Shown: positions 40,413-49,084, counted from the stretch's first letter. The stretch is 64,000 bases of DNA from JAWLHU01 sp049324875 (GCA_049324875.1 JBMONC010000063.1:1-64000); one strand, 5' to 3'. Program-made: numbers and translations. Notes: generated by a model from the sequence alone, not told the origin.

Positions 40413-41579
40413 CTACTGCCGCTTCTCCAGCCACGAGTACATGTAGTTCTCGTCCTCGGGAACCGGCACCTGCCGGGCCACCCGCAGGGGGTGGAAGGTG
40501 TCGATCATCACCGCCAGCTCGTCGGTCCGGCTCTTGCCGATCGCCCCCTCCACCGCCCCCGGGTGCGGCCCGTGGGGGATGCCGGAGGGGTGCAGGGTGA
40601 CGGAGCCCACCTCGATCCCCCGGCGGCTCATGAAGTTACCCTCCACGTAGTAGAGTACCTCGTCGGAATCGACGTTGGAGTGGTTGTAGGGGACGGCGAT
40701 CGCCTCGGGGTGGTAGTCGAAGAGGCGGGGCACGAAGGAGCAGACCACGAAGTCGGGGCCGGCGAAGGTCTGGTGGACCGGAGGTGGCTGGTGGATCGAG
40801 CCGGTGATCGGCTCGAAGTCGTGGATCGAGAGCGCCCAGGGGTAGAGGAAGCCGTCCCAGCCCACCACATCCAGCGGGTGGTGGTCGAAGCGGCAGGCGG
40901 TGATCCGCCCCTGCGCCCGGACCCGCACCTCGAACTCGCCCTGCTCGTCGAAGCTCTCCAGCTCCTCCGGCACCCGGATGTCCCGCTCGCAGTAGGGGCT
41001 GTGCTCCAGCAGCTGGCCGTACTCGTTCCGGTACCGCTTCGGCGGCTCGATGGCGCCCTGCGCCTCGAAGATCAGCACCCGGTGCGGGGTGTCGGGCTCG
41101 GGCAGCATCCGCCAGGTGGTCCCGATGGGGATCACCAGGTAATCCCCCGGCTGGTAGGGCAGGGAGCCGTAGATCGTCTGGAGCCGCCCCCGCCCCTCGT
41201 GGATGAAGAGCAGCTCATCCCCCTCGCCGTTCCGGTAGAAATAGTCCATGGGCTGGTTCGGCCGGGCGATGGAGATGGTGACGTTCTGGTTGCCCATCAG
41301 CAGGCGGCGCCCGGTCAGGATATCCCCCCCGGGCTCCAGTCCGCCGGTCCGGAAGTGTCGGTGGCGCAGCGCCCCCGGCTCCTCGTACTCCCGCACCACC
41401 GGGCCCAGGTCGGTGACCCGGCGGACCGCCGTGGGCGGGTGGATGTGGTAGAGGATCGACTGGATGCCCGAGAAGCCCCGGGTGCCCATCACCTGCTCCT
41501 TGTACAGCTGCCCGTCGGGGCGCCGGAACTGGGTGTGCCGCTTGTGCGGCACGCTCCCCCGTGAAACGTAAAACGGCAT
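40413..41579 (-). CDS. hmgA: Homogentisate 1,2-dioxygenase
   Basis: A 388-aa cupin-fold enzyme that opens the ring of homogentisate to maleylacetoacetate using Fe(II) and O2. Recognisable parts are the N-terminal VSRGSVPHKRHTQFRR, the cupin segment NGEGDELLFIHEGRGRL, and the metal-site region PYNHSNVDSDEVLYYVEGNF followed by HPSGIPHGPHPG. The shorter prokaryotic form fits (about 380-390 aa). ATG at 41579 follows GGGGAGAG. It is in an operon with HPPD and the FAH-like hydrolase, so it acts in tyrosine catabolism. Confidence 0.92.
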   Translation of the reverse strand: MPFYVSRGSVPHKRHTQFRRPDGQLYKEQVMGTRGFSGIQSILYHIHPPTAVRRVTDLGPVVREYEEPGALRHRHFRTGGLEPGGDILTGRRLLMGNQNVTISIARPNQPMDYFYRNGEGDELLFIHEGRGRLQTIYGSLPYQPGDYLVIPIGTTWRMLPEPDTPHRVLIFEAQGAIEPPKRYRNEYGQLLEHSPYCERDIRVPEELESFDEQGEFEVRVRAQGRITACRFDHHPLDVVGWDGFLYPWALSIHDFEPITGSIHQPPPVHQTFAGPDFVVCSFVPRLFDYHPEAIAVPYNHSNVDSDEVLYYVEGNFMSRRGIEVGSVTLHPSGIPHGPHPGAVEGAIGKSRTDELAVMIDTFHPLRVARQVPVPEDENYMYSWLEKRQ

Positions 41580-41592
41580 GCTCTCTCCCCTT

Positions 41593-42510
41593 TCACCCGA
41601 TCTGGTTTCGCAGGAGCCCCAGCCCCTCCACCTCCAGCTCCACCACATCGCCGGGCTCCAGCCAGCGGTGGGCCTCGGTCTCCAGCAGGCAGCCGGTCCC
41701 CACGGTGCCCGAGCCGATGATCTCGCCGGGGTAGAGGGTGCAGTCCTGACTGGCCCGCTCGATCAGCTGGGCAAAGGGGAAGTGCATCTCGGCCAGGTTC
41801 CCCCGGCTCACCTCCTGCCCGTTGATCCGGGCGACCATGGTCAGGTCGAGCCGCCCGTCGGGCCGCCGCCGGTCGGCCAGCTCGTCGGGCGTCACCAGCC
41901 AGGGGCCGAAGGAGGTGGCGAAGTCCTTGCCCTTGGCGGGGCCGAGCCCCACCCGCATCTCCCGGGCCTGGATGTCCCGGGCCGACCAGTCGTTCATGAT
42001 CATGTAGCCGGCGATGTAGGACTCCGCCTCCGCCGCCGGGATATCCCGCCCGGTGCGCCCGATCACCGCCGCCACCTCCAGCTCGAAGTCGAGCATGGCG
42101 GTCCGGCGGGGCTTGGGCACCACCTCCTCCGGCCCGTAGACGGCGTTGGGATTGCTGAAGTAGAAGACCGGGGCCTCGTACCAGGCCTCCAGCATGGGCA
42201 GGCCCCGCCGGGCCCGGGCGTTCCGCACGTGGGCCTCGAAGGCGTAGAAGTCCCGGATGGTCCGGGGCCGGGGGATGGGGGCCAGCAGCCGGAGCTCGGC
42301 CAGCGGGAAGGTGGCGACGGCGGGTCGCCACGGCCCGAGGGCGGCCCGCAGCTCGTCCAGGGGCTGACCAAGGAGCTCCTCCAGCGCGGCGCCGGGAACG
42401 GGGTAGAAGTCGAACCAGCGGGCCGCCTCGGCCGCCCCGATCAGGTGCTCTCCCTCGATCCACCCGGTGACCGTCCGCTCGCCGTCCACCAGCGCCGTGG
42501 CCAGCCGCAT
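41593..42510 (-). CDS. Fumarylacetoacetate hydrolase family protein
   Basis: A 305-aa FAH-superfamily enzyme: the motif IRDFYAFEAHVRNAR near residue 90, metal ligands in DFELEVAAVIG and MIMNDWSARDIQAREM, and GSGTVGTGCLLE near the C-terminus. In this operon it most likely splits fumarylacetoacetate to fumarate and acetoacetate. No maleylacetoacetate isomerase gene is present, so it might hydrolyse maleylacetoacetate directly or an unrelated isomerase acts. The ATG overlaps the HPPD stop by one base (TGATG). Confidence 0.87.
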   Translation of the reverse strand: MRLATALVDGERTVTGWIEGEHLIGAAEAARWFDFYPVPGAALEELLGQPLDELRAALGPWRPAVATFPLAELRLLAPIPRPRTIRDFYAFEAHVRNARARRGLPMLEAWYEAPVFYFSNPNAVYGPEEVVPKPRRTAMLDFELEVAAVIGRTGRDIPAAEAESYIAGYMIMNDWSARDIQAREMRVGLGPAKGKDFATSFGPWLVTPDELADRRRPDGRLDLTMVARINGQEVSRGNLAEMHFPFAQLIERASQDCTLYPGEIIGSGTVGTGCLLETEAHRWLEPGDVVELEVEGLGLLRNQIG

Positions 42511-43598
42511 CACAGATTCCCCCTGAGCGCCTGCTCCCGCTCAATCGCCTCGAAGAGCGCCTTGAAGTTCCCCTTCCCGAAGCCCCGGCTGCCCTTCCGC
42601 TGGATGATCTCGTAGAAGAGCGTCGGGCGGTCGCCCACCGGCTTGCTGAAGACCTGGAGCAGGTAGCCCTCCTCATCCCGGTCCACCAGGATCTTCAGCC
42701 GCCGCAGCTCCTCCATCGGCTCGGGGATCTGCCCCACCCGCTCGCTCAGCACCTCGTAGTAGGAGTCCGGCGTGTTGAGGAACTCGACCCCGTTCTGCTG
42801 CAGGGCGTCCACCGTGGCGAGGATGTCGCCGGTGATCAGGGCGATGTGCTGTACCCCCGGCCCCTGGTAGAAGTCCAGGTACTCCTGGATCTGCGACTTC
42901 TTCTTCCCCTCGGCGGGCTCGTTGATCGGGAACTTGATCTTGCCGTTGCCCCCCGCCATCACCTTGGACATGAGCGCCGAGTAGTCGGTGGAGATGTCCT
43001 TGTCGTCGAAGGTCTGGAACTGGCTGAAGCCCAGCACCTCCTCGTAGAACCGGACCCAGTCCAGCATTTTGCCCAGCTCCACGTTGCCCACCATGTGATC
43101 GATGGCCACCACCCCAGTCGGCGTCGCCGGCGGCGCCGTGATGGGCTTGTAGCCCGGAGCGAAGACCCCCCGGTATTCCTTCCGCTCGATGAAGGAGTGG
43201 ACGGTATCCCCATAGGTCTGAATCGTCGCCTTCTTGATCATCCCGTCGGCGTCGATCAGGTTGGTTGGCTCCATCACCACCTTGGCGCCCCGCTCCACCG
43301 CCTCCCCGAACGCCTTCTCGCAGCTCTCCACCCGGAGGGCGATGTCCTTTACCCCGTCCCCATGGGTGCGGACGTGCTCGGCAATGGGACTGTCGGGCGA
43401 GAGCGCCCCGGTCACCACAAACCGGATCTCCCCCTGCTCGAGCATGTAGGAGGCCCGGTCCCGCACCCCTGTTTCCAGGCCGGCGTAGGCCTTCACGGTG
43501 AAGCCGAAGGCCGTCCGGTAGTAGTGCGCCGCCTGTTTGGCGTTCCCCACGTAGAACTCCACATAGTCGATGGCCTGGATCGGCAGAAAGTCGGTCAT
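42510..43598 (-). CDS. hpd: 4-hydroxyphenylpyruvate dioxygenase
   Basis: A 362-aa two-domain VOC-fold enzyme converting 4-hydroxyphenylpyruvate to homogentisate. The Fe(II) ligands are in the second domain: His of AIDHMVGNV, His of GVQHIALITG and Glu of LFYEIIQRKG. The terminal motif GFGKGNFKALFEAIEREQ is characteristic. ATG 43598 was selected on family length; the frame continues upstream without a ribosome site. It is the first gene of the catabolic operon, divergent from the aminotransferase gene across 163 bp that contains a short palindrome. Confidence 0.93.
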   Translation of the reverse strand: MTDFLPIQAIDYVEFYVGNAKQAAHYYRTAFGFTVKAYAGLETGVRDRASYMLEQGEIRFVVTGALSPDSPIAEHVRTHGDGVKDIALRVESCEKAFGEAVERGAKVVMEPTNLIDADGMIKKATIQTYGDTVHSFIERKEYRGVFAPGYKPITAPPATPTGVVAIDHMVGNVELGKMLDWVRFYEEVLGFSQFQTFDDKDISTDYSALMSKVMAGGNGKIKFPINEPAEGKKKSQIQEYLDFYQGPGVQHIALITGDILATVDALQQNGVEFLNTPDSYYEVLSERVGQIPEPMEELRRLKILVDRDEEGYLLQVFSKPVGDRPTLFYEIIQRKGSRGFGKGNFKALFEAIEREQALRGNL

Positions 43599-43692
43599 CC
43601 TTCCCCACACTCCCCTGCTGTTTTTGGCCTGGATAGAGTCTAGTGCGGAATCCATCGGCATAGACCTGGCATGGTCAGGCTCTCGCCACTAT

Positions 43693-43703
43693 GTTATCAT
43701 AAC
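43693..43703. promoter_or_regulatory. Short palindrome in the divergent hpd/aminotransferase region
   Basis: GTTATCATAAC is a perfect 11-bp palindrome in an AT-rich island between the two divergent genes. It may be a regulator half of a larger site or part of a promoter; evidence is limited to symmetry and place. Confidence 0.3.
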
Positions 43704-43761
43704 TTCTACGGATTGGAATCACTGGAATTGTTTCGGCTACCGATAGTTAGGAGGGACGAAG

Positions 43762-44847
43762 ATGTCGCTCTTCCCCGTCCGGCCTGAAGTGCTCCGCCTC
43801 TCGCCGTACATCCCGGGAAAGCCGGTCTCGGAGGTGCAGCGGGAACTCGGGCTTACCGACGTGGTGAAGCTGGCCTCCAACGAGAATGCCCTGGGCCCCT
43901 CGCCCCTGGCGCAGCAGGCGCTGCGGGCGGCGGCAGCCCAGGCGCACATCTATCCGGAGCCCACCGCCCCCGCCCTGCGCCAGGCCCTGGCCGGCCTGAC
44001 CGGCCTGCCGGCGGACTGGATTTACATCGGCAACGGCTCCGATGAGATCCTGCGGCTGCTGGCGGCCAGCTACCTCCGGGCGGGCGACCGAACGGTGGTG
44101 CCCGACTGCTCCTTCCCCAACTACCGGGCGGTCTCCCACCTCTTCGGGGCGGAGGTGATCACCGTTCCGCTGGCGGGGGAGACGATGGACCTGGAGGCGA
44201 CCGCCCGGGCCGCTGCCGGGGCCCGGATCCTCTTCCTCTGCCGCCCCAACAACCCCACGGGGGCGGTCTTCAGCGAGGAGGCCTTCCGCCGCTTCATGGC
44301 GCAGGTCCCGCCCGAGACGCTGGTGCTGGTGGACCAGGCCTACCATGAGTACGACTCCTCCCCCTTCGACGGGCTGGGGCTGCTGGCGGCGTACCCGAAC
44401 CTGATCCTGACCCGGACCTTCTCCAAGGCCTACGGGCTGGCCGGGCTGCGGATCGGGTACGGGCTGGCCCGGCCGGAGATCTGGGCCCCGCTGCTGACGG
44501 TGCGGGAGCCCTTCTCGGTCAACGCCGCCGCCCAGGCGGCCGCCCTGGCCGCCCTGCAGGACGAGGCGCACCTGGCCGAGAGCCTGGCGGTGGCCCGGGA
44601 GGGGAAGCGGTTTCTGGCCGAGCGCTGCCAGGAGCTGGGACTGGGCGTCGTGCCCTCGGAGGCCAACTTCCTGCTGATCGACCTGGGCCGCCCCGCCCAG
44701 CCGGTCTTCGAGGCGCTGCTGCGGCGGGGGGTGATCGTCCGGCCCTGCGGCGGCTTCGGGCGGCCCCAGGCGATCCGGGTCACGGTGGGCCGCCCCTGGG
44801 AGAACCAGCGCTTCGCCGAGGCGCTGAGCCTCTCGCTGCGCCGGTAG
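43762..44847 (+). CDS. Histidinol-phosphate/aromatic aminotransferase family protein
   Basis: A 361-aa class I/II PLP aminotransferase of the HisC group: KLASNENALGPSP at the start, CRPNNPTGAVFSEE, the PLP lysine in TRTFSKAYGLAGLRIGYG, and a C-terminal GGFGRPQAIRVTVG. HisC-like enzymes often act on aromatic amino acids. Placed divergently from HPPD and far from other his genes, it is probably the tyrosine/phenylalanine aminotransferase feeding the homogentisate pathway, but a HisC role cannot be excluded. ATG follows TAGGAGGG. Confidence 0.85.
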   Translation: MSLFPVRPEVLRLSPYIPGKPVSEVQRELGLTDVVKLASNENALGPSPLAQQALRAAAAQAHIYPEPTAPALRQALAGLTGLPADWIYIGNGSDEILRLLAASYLRAGDRTVVPDCSFPNYRAVSHLFGAEVITVPLAGETMDLEATARAAAGARILFLCRPNNPTGAVFSEEAFRRFMAQVPPETLVLVDQAYHEYDSSPFDGLGLLAAYPNLILTRTFSKAYGLAGLRIGYGLARPEIWAPLLTVREPFSVNAAAQAAALAALQDEAHLAESLAVAREGKRFLAERCQELGLGVVPSEANFLLIDLGRPAQPVFEALLRRGVIVRPCGGFGRPQAIRVTVGRPWENQRFAEALSLSLRR

Positions 44848-44863
44848 GGCGGGGCAAAGCAAG

Positions 44864-44890
44864 ACCCGGCCAGGGGCTCCCTGGCCGGGT
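44864..44890. terminator. Bidirectional hairpin between aminotransferase and cysteine-synthase-family genes
   Basis: ACCCGGCCAG and CTGGCCGGGT form a 10-bp stem between convergent genes. Confidence 0.7.
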
Positions 44891-44901
44891 TCGGTGCGCT
44901 C

Positions 44902-45834
44902 TCAGCCCCGGAAGACGGGGGTGGAGAGGTACTTGAGGCCGGTGTCGCACTGGAGGGTGACCACCGTCTTCCCCGGGCCCAGCCGCTCCGCCAGCCGGAT
45001 GGCGGCCACCACGTTGCAGCCGGTGGAGACGCCGCCGAAGATCCCCTCCTCCCGGGCGAGACGGCGGGCCATCGCCCGGGCCTCCTCGGTGGAGACGGTG
45101 ACAATCTCGTTCACCAGATCGGGCTCAAAGAGGGGGACGATGAAGCCCAGCCCCATCCCCTCGATGTAGTGGGCGCCCGACCTCCCCTGGGAGATGATGG
45201 GCGACTCAGCCGGCTCGATGCCGACGATCCGGATCTGCCGGTTGTGCCGCCAGAGCGCCTGGGTGGTGCCGTGGATCGAGTGGGCGGTGCCGATGGCGTG
45301 AACGAAGGCGTCCACCTGCCCCTCGGTCTGCTCCCAGATCTCCTCGCCCATGGCGTGGTAGCCCTCGTGGGCGTCGGCGTTGTTCAGCTGGTCGGTCCAG
45401 AAGTGGTTGGGCTGCCGGCTGAGGCGCCGGGCGGTCTCGATCATCTCCTGGATCAGGGCGGCGGTGATCCGCTGGTTGTCGCTGGGCACCAGGGTGAGCT
45501 GCGCCCCGAAGGCGGCCATGGAGTCCCGCTTCTCCTGGCTGAAGGCGTCGGAGGTGACCATGTGGGCCCGGAAGCCGAGGGTGGTGGCGACGAAGGAGAG
45601 GGAGGTGCCCATGGAGCCCCCGGTGTACTCCACCACGGTGCCGCCGGCGGGCAGCCGCCCATCCGCGGCGGCCTTCCGGATCATCGCCAGCGCCCCCCGG
45701 TCCTTCATGCTGCCGGTCGGGTTCAGCCCCTCCAGCTTGATCAGGACCCGGGCGGCCCCCTCCGGTACGATGCGGCGCAGGGGGATCAGTGGGGTCTGGC
45801 CGATGGCCTCGATGGGGCTGCTCAACAGTCGCAC
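44902..45834 (-). CDS. Cysteine synthase family PLP enzyme
   Basis: The product (about 310 aa) has the beta-substituting PLP fold: IGQTPLIPLRRI, the PLP lysine in NPTGSMKDRGA, and the phosphate loop STGCNVVAAIR. It lacks the usual Asn in the TSGNTG substrate loop, which reads YTGGSMGTS here. That altered loop suggests it may not be an ordinary CysK; related proteins act in other beta-replacement or elimination reactions. GTG 45834 was preferred because GAAAGGA lies 8 nt upstream, whereas ATG 45843 abuts that site. The gene is monocistronic. Confidence 0.78.
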   Translation of the reverse strand: MRLLSSPIEAIGQTPLIPLRRIVPEGAARVLIKLEGLNPTGSMKDRGALAMIRKAAADGRLPAGGTVVEYTGGSMGTSLSFVATTLGFRAHMVTSDAFSQEKRDSMAAFGAQLTLVPSDNQRITAALIQEMIETARRLSRQPNHFWTDQLNNADAHEGYHAMGEEIWEQTEGQVDAFVHAIGTAHSIHGTTQALWRHNRQIRIVGIEPAESPIISQGRSGAHYIEGMGLGFIVPLFEPDLVNEIVTVSTEEARAMARRLAREEGIFGGVSTGCNVVAAIRLAERLGPGKTVVTLQCDTGLKYLSTPVFRG

Positions 45835-46005
45835 GGGTACCATCCTTTCTAAAGCTGCCTTGGGCGCTCCCGCCGGTTTGTCAGTCTCGCTCTCTCAAAG
45901 ATTCTCGCCCTCCTCCTGCTCTCCTGTCGGGGCGCCGTCCTTCCCGGGCGTGCAGTGGTACGGCGGGACGAGATGGTCTATACTGGAGGGCAGAGGTGAA
46001 GTCCG

Positions 46006-46842
46006 TTGAAGCTTGGCTGCCACATCAGCATCAGCAAGGGGTTTGCCCAGTCGGTGGAGAACGCCTACCGCCTGGGCTGCGAGTCCTTCCAGTTCTTCAC
46101 GAAGAACCCGCGGGCCTTCAAGGGGAAGGCCGCCGACCCGGGCGAGGCCGAGAGGGGCCGGGCGCTGATGGCGCAGTACGGCCTGGTGGCGGTGGCTCAC
46201 GCCCCCTACATCACCAACCTCTCCACCCCCGACCCGGCGCTGCAGGCCACCTCCATCGCCTCGCTCAAGCAGGATCTGGAGAACGCCGAGGCTTACGGAG
46301 CCGTGGGCTGTGTCTGCCATATGGGCAAGCACGTCGAGATGGGCGAGGAGTACGGCATCAGGCGGATGGTGGAGACGCTGGACATGCTCCTGGAGGAGTA
46401 CACCGGCCCCTGCCTGCTGCTGCTGGAGAACACGGCGGGGCAGGGCTCGGAGCTGGGCACCACCCTGGAGCAGTGCGTGCAGGTCCGGAGTATGGTCCGG
46501 CAGCCGGAGCGGATCGGCTTCTGCTTCGACACCTGCCACGGCTTTGCCGCCGGGGCCTACCGGCCCGAGGACTGGGAGGCCTTCGTGGAGCACGCCCGGG
46601 CCATCGGCTACTGGGAGCACCTGAAGGCGATCCACCTGAACGACTCCAAGTTCGAGTTCGGCAGCCGGAAGGACCGGCACGCCAACCTGGGCCAGGGCTT
46701 CATCGGGGAGGAGGGGCTGGCCCGCATCCTCCGCTCCAGCGCCCTGCAGGGGCTGCCGGTGCTCCTGGAGACGCCGGTGGAGACCGAGGAGGACTACCGT
46801 CCCGAGATGGAGTACGCCCGGAGCCTGATCTCGGCCAAGTAA
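46006..46842 (+). CDS. nfo: Endonuclease IV (AP endonuclease)
   Basis: A 278-aa AP endonuclease of the TIM-barrel Nfo family. Visible motifs include KLGCHISISKGF at the start, the metal His region AHAPYITNLS, LLLLENTAGQGSELG, GFCFDTCHGFAAG and AIHLNDSKFEFGSRKDRHANLG. It cuts DNA at abasic sites in base-excision repair. The start is TTG at 46006 behind AGAGGTG. A TATACT box 22 nt upstream could be its -10, with only a weak -35. A hairpin follows the stop. Confidence 0.92.
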   Translation: MKLGCHISISKGFAQSVENAYRLGCESFQFFTKNPRAFKGKAADPGEAERGRALMAQYGLVAVAHAPYITNLSTPDPALQATSIASLKQDLENAEAYGAVGCVCHMGKHVEMGEEYGIRRMVETLDMLLEEYTGPCLLLLENTAGQGSELGTTLEQCVQVRSMVRQPERIGFCFDTCHGFAAGAYRPEDWEAFVEHARAIGYWEHLKAIHLNDSKFEFGSRKDRHANLGQGFIGEEGLARILRSSALQGLPVLLETPVETEEDYRPEMEYARSLISAK

Positions 46843-46846
46843 AGGC

Positions 46847-46873
46847 GGGCGGGGGCCAGATGCGCCCCCGCCC
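46847..46873 (+). terminator. GC-rich hairpin after nfo
   Basis: GGGCGGGGGC and GCCCCCGCCC form a 10-bp stem 4 bp after the stop; no T-run follows. Confidence 0.55.
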
Positions 46874-46900
46874 TCTCGCGCCTCCCTCCGCGACCCGCCC

Positions 46901-46928
46901 TTGTATACCACCCGGGGTATGGTATAAT
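46901..46928 (+). promoter_or_regulatory. Promoter with palindromic operator for the ACR3/BASS transporter gene
   Basis: TTGTAT and a perfect TATAAT are 16 bp apart. Between them lies a near-palindrome (ATACC to GGTAT, centre ACCCGG) nested in TATACC/GGTATA, similar in style to CsoR/CstR-type operators. A repressor there would block the polymerase. Confidence 0.6.
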
Positions 46929-46959
46929 GAAGCCAATCGCTTCCGAGGAGGAGAACGGC

Positions 46960-47955
46960 GTGTTCAAACGGATACTTACCCTGCCCAGCAGGCACCTGGC
47001 GCTCAGCATCCCCCTGGCGCTGGCCCTGGGGCTGATCATCGGCCTCCTGGTCCGGATCCCGCAGAGCCCGGCCCTCACCATGCCCGCCGTCCTGCTGCTG
47101 GTCTACCCGATCATGATCGGGGTGCCCTGGCGGGAGGTGCTCAAGCTGGAGCCCTGGCGGCTGATGCTGATCTCCACCCTGCTCAACTTCCTGGTGATCC
47201 CGGCGGTGGCCCTGGGGCTGGGCCGCTGGCTGCTGGCGGACCACCCCGCCCTGATGGCGGGGCTGATGATCGCCTCCCTGCTGCCCACCAGCGGCATGAC
47301 CATCTCCTGGACGGTGATCAGCGGCGGCAACGTCCCGGCGGCGGTCCGCATCACCGTGATCAGCCTGCTGGCCGGCTCGCTGCTGATGCCCTTCTACCTG
47401 CTGGGGATGCTGGGGCAGGCGGTCCCCGTGGAGACCGGCCCCATGCTGGCCCGGGTGGGCATGACGGTGATCCTCCCCATGATCCTGGGCACCATCACCT
47501 ACCGGCTGCTGCTGAAGCGGTACACCCCCCAGCAGTTCCAGAACCAGATCAAGCCGCTGCTCTCGCCGATCAGCGTCTGGGCGATGCTCTATATCATCTT
47601 CATGTCCACCGCCTCCCGGGCGCAGCACCTGCTGGCCGACCCGAAGGCGCTGGCCTCCGGGGCAGCCACCCTGCTGCTGCTCTACGGGGTCAACTTCACC
47701 CTCTCGACCCTGGCGGGCCGCTGGTTCCTGGACCGGGCCGACGCCTACACCCTTGTCTACACCACGGTGCTGCGCAACCTCTCCATCGCCCTGGGGATGG
47801 CGCTGGCCATCTTTGGGGCGCAGGCCGCCTTCATTATTACGTTGGCCTTCATCCTCCAGGTCCAGGCAGCTGCCTGGTATGACAAGGCAGCCAAGCACTT
47901 CGGCTTCTTTGAGCGGGCGGTGCCGCAGCCCAAGGCCGTCGGCGGGAACGATTGA
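46960..47955 (+). CDS. ACR3/bile-acid-sodium symporter (BASS) family transporter
   Basis: The product is 331 aa from GTG 46960 (GAGGAGGAG upstream), with about ten hydrophobic segments such as LALSIPLALALGLIIGLL and SVWAMLYIIFMSTASRA. Motifs such as LLPTSGMTISWTVISGGN correspond to the conserved pore region of ACR3-like arsenite exporters and BASS carriers. The ACR3 cysteine in the fourth helix is not obvious, so arsenite export is unproven. An upstream ATG at 46927 lacks a ribosome site. No arsR or arsC is adjacent, and the operator resembles copper or persulfide repressor sites instead. Confidence 0.8.
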   Translation: MFKRILTLPSRHLALSIPLALALGLIIGLLVRIPQSPALTMPAVLLLVYPIMIGVPWREVLKLEPWRLMLISTLLNFLVIPAVALGLGRWLLADHPALMAGLMIASLLPTSGMTISWTVISGGNVPAAVRITVISLLAGSLLMPFYLLGMLGQAVPVETGPMLARVGMTVILPMILGTITYRLLLKRYTPQQFQNQIKPLLSPISVWAMLYIIFMSTASRAQHLLADPKALASGAATLLLLYGVNFTLSTLAGRWFLDRADAYTLVYTTVLRNLSIALGMALAIFGAQAAFIITLAFILQVQAAAWYDKAAKHFGFFERAVPQPKAVGGND

Positions 47956-47959
47956 GCAA

Positions 47960-47984
47960 GGCGGAGGGGTGCATCCCCTCCGCC
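47960..47984 (+). terminator. Intrinsic terminator after the transporter gene
   Basis: The 10-bp perfect arms GGCGGAGGGG and CCCCTCCGCC enclose a 5-nt loop and are followed shortly by ATTTT. Confidence 0.75.
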
Positions 47985-48048
47985 CGTAGGATTTTGGGGG
48001 CGAAACGTCCAATATGCGAAGGGACTACTTCGTGGAGGAGTGACCCCA

Positions 48049-48753
48049 TTGTCCGCCCCCTCGTCCTCGTTTCTCCTGCCCCCTGCCACCTTTCGGGCGG
48101 GCTTCAAGGCGGCGAGCCCCATCGTGCTGGGCTACCTGCCCATCGGTTTCGCCTTCGGGGTGCTGGCCCGCACCGCCGGCCTCTCCGTCGCCGAGGTCGC
48201 CCTCATGTCGCTGACCGTCTACGCCGGCTCCTCCCAGTTCATCGGGGTGAACATGCTGGCGGCGGGCGCTGCGGCGCCGGCCATCATCTCCACCACCTTC
48301 CTGGTCAACCTGCGGCACCTGCTTCTCAGCACAGCGCTCCTGCCCTCCTTCAAGGAGAACAGGCCCTGGCAGAACGCCCTGCTCTCCTACGGCATCACCG
48401 ACGAGACCTTCGCCATCAACGCCTCGGTGCTGCAGGGGCGGCCCATCGGCCCGAGCTTCGTCGCCGGGCTGCACGTCACCGCCCAGTCCTCCTGGGTACT
48501 CGCCTCCGCCATGGGCGCCCTGGTAGGGCAGATGGCCGGCAACCACGAAGCGCTGGGGCTGGATTTCGCCCTCTCGGCCATGTTCATCGGGCTCCTGATG
48601 CCCCACCTGCGGGGCGATGGCGCCTCCCGGCGGCGGGTCGCTGCCGTGGTGGCGGCGGTGGTCGCCGTGGTGATGGCGCTGTTCGGCCTCGCCAACTGGG
48701 GGATCATCATCGCCACGGTGCTGGCGGCCACGGTGGGGGTGATGCTGCGGTGA
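48049..48753 (+). CDS. azlC: AzlC family branched-chain amino acid permease subunit
   Basis: A 234-aa membrane protein with the AzlC signature: FKAASPIVLGYLPIGFAFGV, LTVYAGSSQFIGVNML and NLRHLLLSTALLP. AzlC and AzlD together export branched-chain amino acids. The TTG at 48049 is preceded by GGAGGAG at 8 nt; a GTG at 48040 overlaps that site and is less likely. The stop overlaps the azlD ATG by one base. Confidence 0.9.
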   Translation: MSAPSSSFLLPPATFRAGFKAASPIVLGYLPIGFAFGVLARTAGLSVAEVALMSLTVYAGSSQFIGVNMLAAGAAAPAIISTTFLVNLRHLLLSTALLPSFKENRPWQNALLSYGITDETFAINASVLQGRPIGPSFVAGLHVTAQSSWVLASAMGALVGQMAGNHEALGLDFALSAMFIGLLMPHLRGDGASRRRVAAVVAAVVAVVMALFGLANWGIIIATVLAATVGVMLR

Positions 48754-49079
48754 TGACGGTGCGGCTGGAGATCCTCCTGCTCTTTGGCGGCATGGCCCTG
48801 GTCACCTACCTGCCCCGGATGCTGCCGATCGTGGTGCTCAGCCGGTTCCGGCTGCCGCCGCTCCTGCTCCGCTGGCTGGAGTTCGTCCCGGTGGCGGTGC
48901 TCTCGGCCCTGCTGGCCAGCGGCCTCCTGGTGAAGGAGAGCGCCCTGGCCCTGCCGCCGGCCCACCCCGAGCTGCTGGCGGCACTGCCGGCCTTTGCGGT
49001 GGCCATCTGGACCCGCAGCCTGATGGGCACCGTGCTGACAGGCATCCTGGCGATGGCGCTCCTGCGCTTCCTGATGTAG
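48753..49079 (+). CDS. azlD: AzlD family branched-chain amino acid transport subunit
   Basis: The small 108-aa partner of AzlC. It has three to four hydrophobic segments, the conserved MALVTYLPRMLPIVVLSRF start and a C-terminal SLMGTVLTGILAMALLRF. Its ATG overlaps the azlC stop (TGATG), indicating coupled translation of a two-subunit exporter. A strong terminator follows. Confidence 0.88.
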   Translation: MTVRLEILLLFGGMALVTYLPRMLPIVVLSRFRLPPLLLRWLEFVPVAVLSALLASGLLVKESALALPPAHPELLAALPAFAVAIWTRSLMGTVLTGILAMALLRFLM

Positions 49080-49084
49080 ACGAG

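Noticed and set aside
45956..45984. Promoter for nfo
   Set aside because: TATACT is a good -10, but the hexamer 17 bp upstream (TGGTAC) is poor, so it is mentioned with the gene and not listed as a feature.
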